A model generated the notes under the pieces. It saw only the letters and a program-made list of their open reading frames with translations. It was not told the DNA's origin and searched no databases. A stretch of 64,000 nucleotides of DNA from the NCBI RefSeq assembly GCF_000737715.1, contig NZ_JPRN01000016.1, positions 24,829-88,828 on the forward strand, read 5' to 3'. The translations under genes and the position numbers were made by a program. This stretch comes from Chryseobacterium sp. JM1 (lineage in GTDB: Bacteria > Bacteroidota > Bacteroidia > Flavobacteriales > Weeksellaceae). The stretch's first letter is position 1. Every line of letters begins with the position of its first letter. Below are positions 50,958-60,339 of this stretch, in pieces.

Positions 50958-51860
50958 ATGGGAAATATAATCCAGATCCAAAACTTAAATTTTGAATTTT
51001 CCAGGAATAAACCTGTCCTTAAAAATATAAATCTTTCCGTTCCGAAAGGAAGTATTTTCGGATTTCTGGGTGCCAATGGAGCCGGAAAATCGACCACGAT
51101 GAAAATGCTGATCGGCAGTATTCCTGACGAAGGCGGTGCCATTAAAATATTTGATAAAAACTTAGCAGAACTTTATCCCGACGGGTTCCATAAAATCGGG
51201 AGCCTTATAGACACTGCCGCTTTCTACGACCATCTTTCAGGATGGGAAAACCTTCTGATTATTTCCAGACTCAGAAACCTGTCGGAACCGGAATGTGCAA
51301 GAGTGCTTCATCTTGTAGACCTTTGGGAAAGCAGACACATGAAGATGAAAAGATATTCTCTGGGAATGAAACAGCGCCTTTCCATCGCAATGACTCTTTT
51401 GGGAAAGCCTGAACTGCTGATCCTTGATGAACCGGTGAACGGTCTTGATCCGAACGGAATGCTGGAAATGCGTGAACTGCTGATCAAGCTTAACAGGGAA
51501 GAAGGCGTAACTATATTTATTTCGAGTCACCTGCTTCAGGAAATCGAAAAAATGATTACCCATCTGGCGATTATTTCTCATGGGGAAATCCGTTTTATGG
51601 GTAGCATCAAAGATCTGAACGAACTCTACAGATATGATCACATCAGAATTGGTCTGAACAACGCATCACAATTTATAGAGCAGATTCCGGAAAGCTATTC
51701 GCCTAAAATGATAGACTCATCCACCATTGAAATTACAGCTGAGTCTAAGGAGAACATTGTGTCTCTCATCAAAAAGCTGGTCCTCAGTGATGCTGAAATT
51801 TTCGAAATTAAGAACAGTGCAGGTCTTGAAGACTGGTTCATGGAAATCACTAAAAACTAA
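50958..51860 (+). CDS. ABC transporter ATP-binding protein
   Basis: The product is 300 aa from MGNIIQIQNLNFEF. It has Walker A (GANGAGKST), signature (YSLGMKQRL, in place of LSGGQ) and Walker B (LLILDEPVNGLD) motifs; the Bcr/lantibiotic-export type has this same pattern. The C-terminal 90 residues are the usual extension. It pairs with the permease 7 bases downstream, probably to export a peptide or lipid or to remove an antibiotic. Confidence 0.9.
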   Translation: MGNIIQIQNLNFEFSRNKPVLKNINLSVPKGSIFGFLGANGAGKSTTMKMLIGSIPDEGGAIKIFDKNLAELYPDGFHKIGSLIDTAAFYDHLSGWENLLIISRLRNLSEPECARVLHLVDLWESRHMKMKRYSLGMKQRLSIAMTLLGKPELLILDEPVNGLDPNGMLEMRELLIKLNREEGVTIFISSHLLQEIEKMITHLAIISHGEIRFMGSIKDLNELYRYDHIRIGLNNASQFIEQIPESYSPKMIDSSTIEITAESKENIVSLIKKLVLSDAEIFEIKNSAGLEDWFMEITKN

Positions 51861-51867
51861 GACACAG

Positions 51868-54066
51868 ATGAAAAAACTATTCACCGCCATCAATGTAGAA
51901 TGGCTGAAAACAAAAGGTCTGGGACTGACTTATATTGCTATAGCTTTAGGAGCTTTAATTCCTCTGATAAGCTATGTACCCGGTTTTTTCCAATCCCGGA
52001 TGGTAAAGGAAGGGGATCTTCCGTATTCCATTTTTGAGGATGCGATAGGAGGAGATGCTATTAAATCTTTTACCTTTTTTATTATGCTTCTGTTTGTCAT
52101 TATTGCCGCCAACAGAATAGCCCAGACTGATCATAAAAACAATGGCTGGCAACTAATGGAGACGCAGCCGGTAAGCAGATTTGATCTCTATTTTTCCAAA
52201 TATATTATTGTACTGCTGCTGAGTTTTATCTGTGTGGTTTCCTACTTCGGGTTTAATATTGTTTTAGCACTTGCAGATTATTATATCCATCCGGATCCGG
52301 CTAAATTACTGACTTTTGATGCGGCGTGGATGATCCAGACTTTTATAAGACTTTGTGTAACCATTTTGGGAATTGCTGCTTTACAGCTTTGTGTTTCCGT
52401 GGTATTTCAGGGGTTTATCTGGTCGTTCCTGATCGGTATGCTTGGGCTGGCTTCCAATATTACGTCTCTGGTCCAAAAACAGTCTTATTTTTTTAATCCT
52501 TACAATTCATTATATGCTTTCTGGAAGGCTCCTGAAGTAAGAAATCTGAACCATTTCATTTCCTATTCAGAGTACATGAGTCTTTTCTGGATGGTTGTTT
52601 TTCTTGTATTAGGCTATTTCTGGTACAGCAAAAAAGGATTTAAGAATGCATTTCTTAAAAGTAATAAACAGATTATATTTTCAGCCGTTTCACTGATTAT
52701 TGCAGCAGGATTTCTTTATATGTTTAAAAAGCCAAAATCCTATCAGAGTGATGGAGCTGGTGTTGTGATTAAAGGAAAACTGGAAACCGATCTTAAAATC
52801 GATTCTGTACGGATTTATTCCAAGGATTTCCACAAAAAGATCGGAGCTGCGGCAGTTAAAGACAATACATTCAATTGGGTGACTGCAAAGTCAATTCCCC
52901 TGGACGAATATGTACTGGAAGTGGGGAACAAAAAATTGCCAATTTTCATGGGGAGCGGCGACTGGTTTGATTTTGAAATTCAACTCAATGGGGCGAATAT
53001 GAAGTCTTATGTTAAATCCAACAGAAAAGCAGATCAGGTGTACAGAAATACGGAAAATTCTTTTGGTAATGAATTCAGTTATGCTCTTGAGAGACAGAAT
53101 TACAATAATGATCCACAGAAGTTCTATGAACTGGCAGAATCTGACTGGAAAGACAACAAAAGGATTTTAAATGTTTTTGCTGATTCTGAAAACAATGCCC
53201 TTTCAGAAGATTATAAATCATACAGAAGACAACTAATGGCCATCGAATACCTGAACGAGATCAATAATTACAGAAAAATGACTTCATGGAACGATCCTAA
53301 ATTTGCTGCTCCTGTGTCTTTTACGAAGGAACTTAATGAAAATATTCAGAAGCCGGGACCTCTTTTAAGCAAGGATGATAACTTTCTTCAGTATAAATTG
53401 GACCAATTGCTTTCAGATAAAGACCAGGCTTCCAATTCGGACAGCATTCTGTTTGTAAAGATCGATCAGATGCCTAAAGGAATTTCCAAAGACCAGCTGA
53501 TGGCTAAACACCTTGCAAAAGCCATTGAATTGCAAACAGACAGCCTGGCGAGAAATAAACTTTTTGCTGCTGAAATTGGAAAAATAAATGATAAGGATTA
53601 TAAAGGAATGCTGTATTCCAAGATCGATCAGATCAACAGGTCGCAGAAAGGTTCTGTATTTCCGGATCTTGTGCTGCTGAATGATCAGGACAAAAAGATT
53701 CAGCTTTCAAAATATAAAGGGAAATATGTGGTGATCGATTTCTGGGCGACATGGTGCGGGCCTTGTAAGCAGATCCGCCCTGTATTTGAGACCAGAAGTT
53801 ATCAGAACAGATATGATGATAATATTCAGTTTATTTCAATAAGTCTGGATCAGGATAAATCCAAATGGCAGAATTATCTGAAGACCAAAAGATCCAATGT
53901 TCCCCAGTTCTGGCTTACCAATGCAGAGCAGTTTATGAACAAATACAGGATACAGTCTATTCCAAGATTTATCATTATAGATCCGGACGGGAAGATTTTT
54001 AATTTTAATACGCCATTTCCTGATGAAGATAACTTCGTAGAAATTTTAGATAAGCTTAAGAAGTAG
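51868..54066 (+). CDS. ABC-2 permease fused to a DUF4369/TlpA-like thioredoxin domain
   Basis: The product is 732 aa from MKKLFTAINVEWLKTKGLGL. Residues about 1-290 are an ABC-2 permease with six hydrophobic helices. A periplasmic part follows (KGKLETDLKIDSVRIYS is like the start of DUF4369), then a helical spacer and a TlpA/AhpC-type domain with FWATWCGPCKQIRP and cis-Pro SIPRF. An intact redox site on the outside of the exporter suggests disulfide handling of the substrate or of the complex itself. Such a fusion is unusual. The frame is continuous with no stop or shift. Confidence 0.85.
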   Translation: MKKLFTAINVEWLKTKGLGLTYIAIALGALIPLISYVPGFFQSRMVKEGDLPYSIFEDAIGGDAIKSFTFFIMLLFVIIAANRIAQTDHKNNGWQLMETQPVSRFDLYFSKYIIVLLLSFICVVSYFGFNIVLALADYYIHPDPAKLLTFDAAWMIQTFIRLCVTILGIAALQLCVSVVFQGFIWSFLIGMLGLASNITSLVQKQSYFFNPYNSLYAFWKAPEVRNLNHFISYSEYMSLFWMVVFLVLGYFWYSKKGFKNAFLKSNKQIIFSAVSLIIAAGFLYMFKKPKSYQSDGAGVVIKGKLETDLKIDSVRIYSKDFHKKIGAAAVKDNTFNWVTAKSIPLDEYVLEVGNKKLPIFMGSGDWFDFEIQLNGANMKSYVKSNRKADQVYRNTENSFGNEFSYALERQNYNNDPQKFYELAESDWKDNKRILNVFADSENNALSEDYKSYRRQLMAIEYLNEINNYRKMTSWNDPKFAAPVSFTKELNENIQKPGPLLSKDDNFLQYKLDQLLSDKDQASNSDSILFVKIDQMPKGISKDQLMAKHLAKAIELQTDSLARNKLFAAEIGKINDKDYKGMLYSKIDQINRSQKGSVFPDLVLLNDQDKKIQLSKYKGKYVVIDFWATWCGPCKQIRPVFETRSYQNRYDDNIQFISISLDQDKSKWQNYLKTKRSNVPQFWLTNAEQFMNKYRIQSIPRFIIIDPDGKIFNFNTPFPDEDNFVEILDKLKK

Positions 54067-54094
54067 TAACTTTGCGGAAAAATTTTAGATTGAT

Positions 54095-54424
54095 ATGAGA
54101 AAAACTCAGATTACAATAGATGTAGAGTTGGATGAGAACCACATTCCTGAAAGTATAACATGGAACGCTCAGGACGGCGGTGTGGAAAAAGAGGAAACGA
54201 AAGCGACGATGATCTCTGTTTGGGATGATAAAACAATGGAAGCTTTAAGAATCGATCTTTGGACGAAAGAAATGCCGGTGGATCAGATGAAGATGTTCAT
54301 TCACCAGATTTTGGTATCTTTAGGGAATACGTACCAGAGAGCTACCGGAGAAGAGGATGTAGCAGAGTGGCTGGAGCAGATAGCAGATGAATTCGCTATT
54401 AAATCAGCCATCAGGTCGGTATAG
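54095..54424 (+). CDS. gldC: Gliding motility protein GldC
   Basis: The 109-aa cytosolic protein matches GldC in length and pattern (ITIDVELDENHIPESITW, EALRIDLWTKEMPVDQMK and a C-terminal AEWLEQIADEFAIKSAI). It supports the gliding/T9SS machinery. It follows the ABC permease by 28 bases. Confidence 0.88.
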   Translation: MRKTQITIDVELDENHIPESITWNAQDGGVEKEETKATMISVWDDKTMEALRIDLWTKEMPVDQMKMFIHQILVSLGNTYQRATGEEDVAEWLEQIADEFAIKSAIRSV

Positions 54425-54452
54425 CAAAACTCCACACCAATCACAAAATTAT

Positions 54453-55013
54453 ATGAAAAAAGGACTTTTACTCATCAGTACAGCGGTATTGTTGGCCGCA
54501 TGCAGTAAAAAAACTGAACTCAAAGAAACCCAAACACCGGATTCTGCTGCAACGGCGGAAAAACTTCCGGCTTCTGAAAATAAAGAAGTTTCCGGAACGG
54601 AGAAAGTTTCCGAAAACAGTGCTATGGACATCGCTTTATTCAAGGAAAAAGAAATTCCTGCTGCGATGTTGAAGGGGAGCCTTCATCCCCACGATATGGA
54701 AGGTGAATCTATCATGGAGCTTGTTCCCACAATGGATGATTTCATTAAAGGAAACGGCTCGGATATTGCTTATATAGATGATTCCCTGAAAAAAATAATT
54801 CTCAAAATCAACGGAAAATTTGAGGAACTGAAAGAAACAGGTAAGGATCAATATGAAAACAGTGAATATCTGGCTTCTTTTACCACAACTGTTCCTGATA
54901 AAGTTCCCGAAGATATAGAAGTTCTGGCTTATGCCTTTAACGGAAAGCTGGAAGTGAAAAGAAAATCCGATAACGTTTCAAAGAGCCTTGATTTTTTCAT
55001 GGGGGGCTTATAA
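54453..55013 (+). CDS. Lipoprotein of unknown function
   Basis: The product is 186 aa from MKKGLLLISTAVLLAACSKK (Cys17); a longer frame begins inside gldC. After a Pro/Ser/Glu-rich linker comes a small domain with no recognised family. It probably shares the gldC transcript (28-base gap) and precedes the PLP enzyme by 14 bases. Confidence 0.7.
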   Translation: MKKGLLLISTAVLLAACSKKTELKETQTPDSAATAEKLPASENKEVSGTEKVSENSAMDIALFKEKEIPAAMLKGSLHPHDMEGESIMELVPTMDDFIKGNGSDIAYIDDSLKKIILKINGKFEELKETGKDQYENSEYLASFTTTVPDKVPEDIEVLAYAFNGKLEVKRKSDNVSKSLDFFMGGL

Positions 55014-55027
55014 AAAATAAAAATATT

Positions 55028-56167
55028 ATGAATTTTAATACAAAAGTAATTCACGGAGGGCAGCATCACGAGTCTGCAACAGGTTCTGTAAATGTTCCTG
55101 TATTTTTAACTTCTACATTCGCACAGAAAAGCCCGGGAGTACATTCCGGATATGAATATTCAAGAGCTGCCAACCCTACAAGACAGGCATTGGAAGACTC
55201 TTTGGCAAGCATTGAGAACGGAGCAAGAGGTCTTGCTTTCGGTTCAGGACTGGCTGCCATCGACTGTGTTTTGAAATTACTGAATCCAGGTGATGAGGTC
55301 GTAGCGGTAGATGACCTTTACGGAGGAACTTACAGAATGTTTACAAGACTTTTCGAAAAATATCAGCTTAAATTTACTTTCGTGAATTTCGATGATGTTT
55401 CGAAAATTGCAGATGTAATTACAGACAAAACAAAACTGATCTGGGTAGAAACCCCTACCAATCCTCTGATGAAACTGGTAGACATCAAAGCGGTAGTGGA
55501 AATGGCAAAAGGAAAAGATATCCTGGTTGCTGTAGACAATACTTTCGCAACACCATACATCCAGAGACCTATTGATCTGGGAGCGGATATCGTGATGCAC
55601 TCGGCTACAAAATATTTAGGCGGGCATTCAGATGTGATCGCCGGAGCCTTGATCGCAAAAGATGCTGAACTGGGAGAAAAACTTCACTTTATTCAGTTTG
55701 CGAGCGGTGGTATTTTAGGACCTCACGATTCTTATCTTGTTTTAAGAGGAATCAAAACATTAGCATTAAGAATGCAGCGTCACTCAGATAACGGACTTGC
55801 TGTAGCCAAATATCTTGAAACTCATCCTGCAGTGGATAAAGTAATTTACCCTGGACTGGAATCTCACCCTCAGTACGAGTTAGCTAAAACCCAAATGAAA
55901 GAATCAGGAGGAATGGTTTCCTTCACGTTCAAATCCGGTAAAAAAGAAGATGCTGTAAAATTCCTTGAGAAAGTAAGAGTCTTCACTCTGGCTGAATCTT
56001 TAGGAGGCGTAGAATCTTTAGCAAATCACCCTGCCTTGATGACACACGCTTCTATTCCTGCCGATAAACGTGAGGAGCTTGGGATTACAGACGACTTAGT
56101 TCGTTTAAGCGTGGGTATCGAAGATGCAGAAGATCTGATCGCAGATCTGGAGAAAGCTTTTTCTTAA
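55028..56167 (+). CDS. Cystathionine gamma-synthase/beta-lyase family PLP enzyme
   Basis: The 379-aa protein is a fold-type I trans-sulfuration enzyme. Motifs: YEYSRAANPTRQALE, FGSGLAAIDCVL, the PLP Lys in HSATKYLGGHSD, and the C-terminal GGVESLANHPALMTH and VRLSVGIED. It is probably cystathionine gamma-synthase (MetB) or beta/gamma-lyase; sequence cannot separate these. It is cytosolic, in methionine/cysteine metabolism. Confidence 0.9.
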   Translation: MNFNTKVIHGGQHHESATGSVNVPVFLTSTFAQKSPGVHSGYEYSRAANPTRQALEDSLASIENGARGLAFGSGLAAIDCVLKLLNPGDEVVAVDDLYGGTYRMFTRLFEKYQLKFTFVNFDDVSKIADVITDKTKLIWVETPTNPLMKLVDIKAVVEMAKGKDILVAVDNTFATPYIQRPIDLGADIVMHSATKYLGGHSDVIAGALIAKDAELGEKLHFIQFASGGILGPHDSYLVLRGIKTLALRMQRHSDNGLAVAKYLETHPAVDKVIYPGLESHPQYELAKTQMKESGGMVSFTFKSGKKEDAVKFLEKVRVFTLAESLGGVESLANHPALMTHASIPADKREELGITDDLVRLSVGIEDAEDLIADLEKAFS

Positions 56168-56186
56168 CACCTTAAAATAAAATATA

Positions 56187-56669
56187 ATGAGAAAGATTCA
56201 ATTTTTTTTGATCTTAAGTTTTGTCAGTCAGATTGTATACTCGCAGGTAAAAACTACCGATGAACTGTATAAAACAGCCAAAAAGCTGGACAGTTTGATA
56301 TTTGATATAGGATTTAATAAATGTGATCTTTCTCATTATAAATCTATAGTCAGCAAAGACCTGGAGTTTTATCATGATAAAGGAGGAATCACTTCCGGTG
56401 AGCCGGCTTTTACCGCTTCCATTAAAAATAATATCTGTGGTAACCGAAACAAAGTAAAGCGTGATCTTGTGCCCAACAGTATGAAAGTCTATCCTTTGTA
56501 CAACAATAATGTTCTGTACGCTTTCATAGAAGAAGGAGAACATGATTTCTTCGAATTTTCAGATGGAAAATGGAATCAGGGGAGCCGTGCGAAATTTACG
56601 ATTCTTTGGATCCAGGAAGATAAGCAGTGGAAAATGAAAAGAGTATTGAGCTACGATCATCATTTATAA
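56187..56669 (+). CDS. Secreted NTF2-like (DUF4440-type) protein
   Basis: The 160-aa product has a signal peptide (FLILSFVSQIVYS) and one NTF2-like cone domain (FYHDKGGITSGEPAF then DGKWNQGSRAKFTILWIQED and WKMKRVLSYDH). No catalytic role can be assigned. Confidence 0.72.
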   Translation: MRKIQFFLILSFVSQIVYSQVKTTDELYKTAKKLDSLIFDIGFNKCDLSHYKSIVSKDLEFYHDKGGITSGEPAFTASIKNNICGNRNKVKRDLVPNSMKVYPLYNNNVLYAFIEEGEHDFFEFSDGKWNQGSRAKFTILWIQEDKQWKMKRVLSYDHHL

Positions 56670-56674
56670 ACCAT

Positions 56675-57127
56675 ATGAAAAACACTAGAAAAGCAACCTT
56701 TGAAGATATCAGTCAGTTGGCCGAATTATTCGACCAATACAGGATTTTTTATCATAAAGAATCTGATATTCCAGCAGCTGAACATTTTCTCAAAGAAAGA
56801 ATAGAGCACAAAGATTCTGAAATTTTTGTGGCAGAAGACAATGGTAAACTGACAGGCTTTGTCCAGTTGTATCCGATATTTTCATCCACAAGAATGCAGC
56901 GCTATTGGTTATTGAACGACCTCTATGTCAATGAAAGTTACAGAGGAAAAGGCTATTCTAAAGAACTGATTGAAGAAGCCAAAGAGCTGTGCAGATCATC
57001 CAATGCCTGCGGAGTCCTCCTGGAAACAGGGAAAAGCAACGATGTCGGAAACCAATTATATCCCGCCTGCGGCTTCGAACTCTATGACTCTGTGAATTTT
57101 TACGAATGGATGAACAAAGAAAAGTGA
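56675..57127 (+). CDS. GNAT acetyltransferase
   Basis: The product is 150 aa from MKNTRKATFEDISQLAELFD; a longer frame starts within the previous gene. Acetyl-CoA motif: YVNESYRGKGYSKELIEEA; C-terminal PACGFELYDSVNFYEW. Substrate unknown. Confidence 0.82.
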   Translation: MKNTRKATFEDISQLAELFDQYRIFYHKESDIPAAEHFLKERIEHKDSEIFVAEDNGKLTGFVQLYPIFSSTRMQRYWLLNDLYVNESYRGKGYSKELIEEAKELCRSSNACGVLLETGKSNDVGNQLYPACGFELYDSVNFYEWMNKEK

Positions 57128-57180
57128 AAAGGTCAATAGTGAATTGTCAATTGTGAATTGTCAATTGTGAATTTCATTGG
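57128..57180. repeat. Degenerate copy of the interspersed repeat
   Basis: GTGAATTGTCAATT occurs in tandem three times; it is like the flanks of the CTTGCGAAGC repeat family but lacks the core. Confidence 0.5.
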
Positions 57181-57212
57181 AGATATTACTCATAACTTAT
57201 AACTAAAAACCC

Positions 57213-57719
57213 ATGTCTGATTTTCAAAAATACGTACAAAGATATCTGGATCAGATCCCTTCAGAGGACTGGATCGGAGAATTAAAATTATCGGGAGATA
57301 AAACCGTAGAAATATATGCAGCCCTTACAGAAGGACAGTCTCTTTTTGCCTATGCAGACGGAAAATGGACGCTGAAAGAACTTTTGCTCCATCTGTCTGA
57401 TACCGAAAGAATATTCCAATACAGAATTCTGGCCTTTGCAAGAGGAGATAAAGCCCAATTGCCGGGTTTTGATGAAGAAGAATATGCTGCGGCTTCTTAT
57501 GGAAATAACAGATCATTAGAATCTCTGTTGGAAGAGTATAAATTTGTAAGAAAATCTTCACAAATCCTCATCGAAACCCTTGAACCCGGTGTTTTGAATA
57601 ATACAGGTATCGCCAACGGCAATAAGTTGGCCGTGGAAACAATCGGAAAACTGATTGTTGGACACAATTATCATCATTTAAGCATTATTAAAGAGAGGTA
57701 TTTGCCGGGGGTAAAATAG
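57213..57719 (+). CDS. DinB-family protein
   Basis: The 168-aa protein is a four-helix DinB_2 member. The metal-binding His triad is in LLLHLSDTER and GHNYHHLSIIKERYL. Such proteins act as thiol-dependent or metal-dependent transferases; the substrate is not known. A repeat stretch follows. Confidence 0.82.
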   Translation: MSDFQKYVQRYLDQIPSEDWIGELKLSGDKTVEIYAALTEGQSLFAYADGKWTLKELLLHLSDTERIFQYRILAFARGDKAQLPGFDEEEYAAASYGNNRSLESLLEEYKFVRKSSQILIETLEPGVLNNTGIANGNKLAVETIGKLIVGHNYHHLSIIKERYLPGVK

Positions 57720-57831
57720 GTGTGTAGAGCCAAGATTTAAGAGCCAAGAAACAAGAACCAAGAGCCAAGACTGTGGATATAGAGAATTTTTGTGCTTTAA
57801 TGAATCGTAACGTAAAAAAATATTCAATAGG
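57720..57831. repeat. AGCCAAGA-type repeats
   Basis: AGAGCCAAGA is present four times in variants, the reverse of the TCTTGGCTCT element at 9.2 and 34.9 kb. No gene is present. Confidence 0.5.
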
Positions 57832-57855
57832 AACGGGCTTTAGCCCGTTTTTTTT
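57832..57855 (+). terminator. Terminator after DinB
   Basis: AACGGGC-TTTA-GCCCGTT, followed by seven or more T. Confidence 0.75.
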
Positions 57856-57987
57856 ATGAAAATCATACCAATACGGCTTTAGCCAAAACATAAAAAAATC
57901 ACCCAAACCAAACATTTAGCCCATATTTTTTGGCGGAACCTTTCCGTTTTTTTACCTTTATCCACGGGTTTAATACCCTTATGAATT

Positions 57988-58536
57988 ATGGAAAATATTG
58001 TTGAAATACTCAAATCCGGCGGAACGATTCTTTATCCTACAGATACGATCTGGGGTATAGGTTGTGATGCTACCAATATAGAAGCGGTCAATAAAATTTT
58101 TGACATCAAAAAAAGGGAAAAAAACAAATCGATGATCATTCTGGTAGAATCTGAAAAAAGGCTTCAGGATTTAGTGGATGTTCCGGAAATGGCATGGGAA
58201 ATCATTGACCTTAGCGAAAAACCGGTTACTATTGTTTATGAAAATCCCCGCGGACTTCCGAAAGAATTACTTGCTGAAGACGGAAGCATTGGTATCAGGC
58301 TGATAAAAACTGATTTCTGTAAAAAACTGATCACCAAACTAAACAGGCCTTTAGTTTCTACTTCCGCCAATTTCAGTGGTGATAAAAGCCCGTTGAAGTT
58401 TTCGGATATTTCTCCGGAAATGATTAAGCTGGTAGATTATGCGGTAGAGGAAGACAGAGAGAAAGTTTCAAAATATTCAGGATCTTCCGTGATTAAGATA
58501 TGGAGTGATAATAGAATTAAGGTTCTTCGTGAATAA
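57988..58536 (+). CDS. tsaC: Threonylcarbamoyl-AMP synthase (YrdC/Sua5 family)
   Basis: The 182-aa protein is a one-domain YrdC member: TILYPTDTIWGIGCDATN, KKREKNKSMIIL, GSIGIRLIK and PLVSTSANFSG. It forms threonylcarbamoyl-AMP for the tRNA t6A37 modification. It is short and lacks the Sua5 C-terminal domain. Confidence 0.9.
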   Translation: MENIVEILKSGGTILYPTDTIWGIGCDATNIEAVNKIFDIKKREKNKSMIILVESEKRLQDLVDVPEMAWEIIDLSEKPVTIVYENPRGLPKELLAEDGSIGIRLIKTDFCKKLITKLNRPLVSTSANFSGDKSPLKFSDISPEMIKLVDYAVEEDREKVSKYSGSSVIKIWSDNRIKVLRE

Positions 58537-58607
58537 AATTCTATAATAATTCCTTCATTTTAAAATCTTGTCAATGTATATCGGCAGGATTTCTTTTTTT
58601 TAATTTC

Positions 58608-58615
58608 TATCTTTG
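58608..58615 (+). promoter_or_regulatory. -7 element of cca
   Basis: TATCTTTG, a perfect TAnnTTTG. It gives a long leader of about 135 bases to the cca ATG. Confidence 0.65.
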
Positions 58616-58667
58616 CATTCTTAAACTGGATACTGAATAAACATGATGTGAAAGTCCTGTTTTTTTA

Positions 58668-58754
58668 ATGATGAAGGAAAAATTAATACAATGTACGCCC
58701 ATTATGATTAAGGTAAAAGATACATTGACAGAAAAAAGACGATCTATTTATTAA
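58668..58754 (+). CDS. Possible 28-aa leader ORF of cca
   Basis: ATG-ATG opens a 28-codon frame (MMKEKLIQCTPIMIKVKDTL then TEKRRSIY) that ends two bases before the cca ATG. It lies wholly in the cca leader. It could be translationally coupled, or a chance frame. Confidence 0.25.
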   Translation: MMKEKLIQCTPIMIKVKDTLTEKRRSIY

Positions 58755-58756
58755 CG

Positions 58757-60178
58757 ATGAAAATTAATCTTACCCAAAATAAAAATTTAAAACTATTCAA
58801 AATCATCGCTGATGCTGCGGAAAAAAACAACCAGTCCGTCTACATTGTCGGTGGTTATGTCCGTGATCTTCTGATGAAAAGAACAGCATCCACGGATATT
58901 GATTTTGTGACAGAACAGAGCGGTATTGAGCTTGCCCAAACTGTTGCGAAAGATATTGATCCCAAGTTAAAAGTTTCTGTTTTCAAAACCTATGGAACGG
59001 CCATGATCAAATATAAAGATCTTGAGCTGGAATTTGTTGGCGCCAGAAAAGAAAGTTATACCGAGAACAGCCGCAAGCCTGAAGTAGAAGGCGGAACACT
59101 GGAAGATGATCAGAAGAGAAGAGATTTTACCATTAATGCAATGGCGATTTCTTTAAATAAGGCTAATTTCGGTGAACTTATAGACCCTTTCAATGGGGTT
59201 GAAGATCTTGAAAAAGGTATTTTGAGAACGCCTTTGGAACCGGCCCAAACCTATTCTGATGATCCGTTGAGGATGATGAGAGCGGTTCGTTTTGCATCTA
59301 CCTTGAATTTTGTGATTGAAGAGAAATCTCTGAACGCCATTAAACAGGAAGCAGAAAGGATTAAGATCGTTTCTATGGAAAGAATCATGGTGGAATTCAA
59401 CAAGATCATGATGTCTAAAAAACCATCCATAGGACTTGGATTAATGGAAGCAACGGGTCTTCTGAAACTGATCATTCCTGAGCTGATCGAGCTGAAAGGA
59501 GTAGAAGAAGTAGAAGGGCAGACTCACAAAGATAATTTCTACCACACATTGGAGGTCGTAGACAATATTTCTGAAAATACAGACAACCTTTGGCTGCGTT
59601 GGTCGGCATTGCTGCATGATGTGGGTAAAGCGCCAACCAAAAAATTCGTAGAAGGAACGGGATGGACTTTCCATGGACATGAGTTTTTAGGCTCAAAAAT
59701 GGTGAAAACCCTTTTCCACAGACTGAAACAACCGCTGGGAAGCGATATGAAGTATGTTCAGAAAATGGTCAAGCTTTCCTCACGACCAATTGCACTGATC
59801 ACGGATGATGCTTCAGATTCCGCACTGAGAAGGCTTTTATTCGATGCCGGTGAAAATCTGGAAGACCTTTTTACGCTTTGTAAAGCAGATATTACCACCA
59901 AAAATTCCAAAAAGCAGGAACGATTCAAGAAGAATTTTGAATATGTTGCGGTGAAGATCAAGGAAGTGGAAGAGAAGGATCAGGTGCGTAATTTCCAGCC
60001 ACCCATCACCGGAGAAGAGATTATGCAGATGTTTAATCTTAAACCCGGAAAAGAAATCGGAATCCTGAAAGAGAAAGTGAAAGAAGCTATTCTGGAAGGT
60101 GAGATCCTTAATGATAAGGAAGAAGCTGAAAAGTTTGTGATTGCTGAGGCGGAAAAGCTGGGATTGAAATACAATTAA
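58757..60178 (+). CDS. cca: CCA-adding tRNA nucleotidyltransferase with HD domain
   Basis: The 473-aa protein has the class II signature GGYVRDLLMKR then TDIDFVT, RRDFTINAMA, the neck regions, and an HD domain (HTLEVVDNISE, LLHDVGKAPT). It adds or repairs the tRNA 3' CCA end. The C-terminal HD part is a common feature of Bacteroidota enzymes. It is monocistronic, with a strong terminator. Confidence 0.93.
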   Translation: MKINLTQNKNLKLFKIIADAAEKNNQSVYIVGGYVRDLLMKRTASTDIDFVTEQSGIELAQTVAKDIDPKLKVSVFKTYGTAMIKYKDLELEFVGARKESYTENSRKPEVEGGTLEDDQKRRDFTINAMAISLNKANFGELIDPFNGVEDLEKGILRTPLEPAQTYSDDPLRMMRAVRFASTLNFVIEEKSLNAIKQEAERIKIVSMERIMVEFNKIMMSKKPSIGLGLMEATGLLKLIIPELIELKGVEEVEGQTHKDNFYHTLEVVDNISENTDNLWLRWSALLHDVGKAPTKKFVEGTGWTFHGHEFLGSKMVKTLFHRLKQPLGSDMKYVQKMVKLSSRPIALITDDASDSALRRLLFDAGENLEDLFTLCKADITTKNSKKQERFKKNFEYVAVKIKEVEEKDQVRNFQPPITGEEIMQMFNLKPGKEIGILKEKVKEAILEGEILNDKEEAEKFVIAEAEKLGLKYN

Positions 60179-60192
60179 ATTAAAACTAAATA

Positions 60193-60234
60193 AAAAAAGC
60201 TTCGGCGGGACAAAGTCCCGCCGAAGCTTTTTTT
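60193..60234 (+). terminator. cca terminator
   Basis: AAGCTTCGGCGGGAC pairs perfectly with GTCCCGCCGAAGCTT around AAA, followed by T. Confidence 0.9.
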
Positions 60235-60250
60235 ATATGCTACAAACAAA

Positions 60251-60279
60251 ATCAGGCCGCTTCGAAGAAGCGGCCTGAT
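60251..60279 (-). terminator. Terminator of the B12-uptake operon
   Basis: ATCAGGCCGCTTC pairs perfectly with GAAGCGGCCTGAT around GAA; on the minus strand TTTTG follows. Confidence 0.7.
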
Positions 60280-60339
60280 AAAAAACACAAATGATGAAAA
60301 AAAATAAAAATTTATAGATAATACCGAAGTATTAATGTC

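Noticed and set aside
51727..51867. 47-codon extension of the permease
   Set aside because: It is the out-of-frame end of the ATPase gene.
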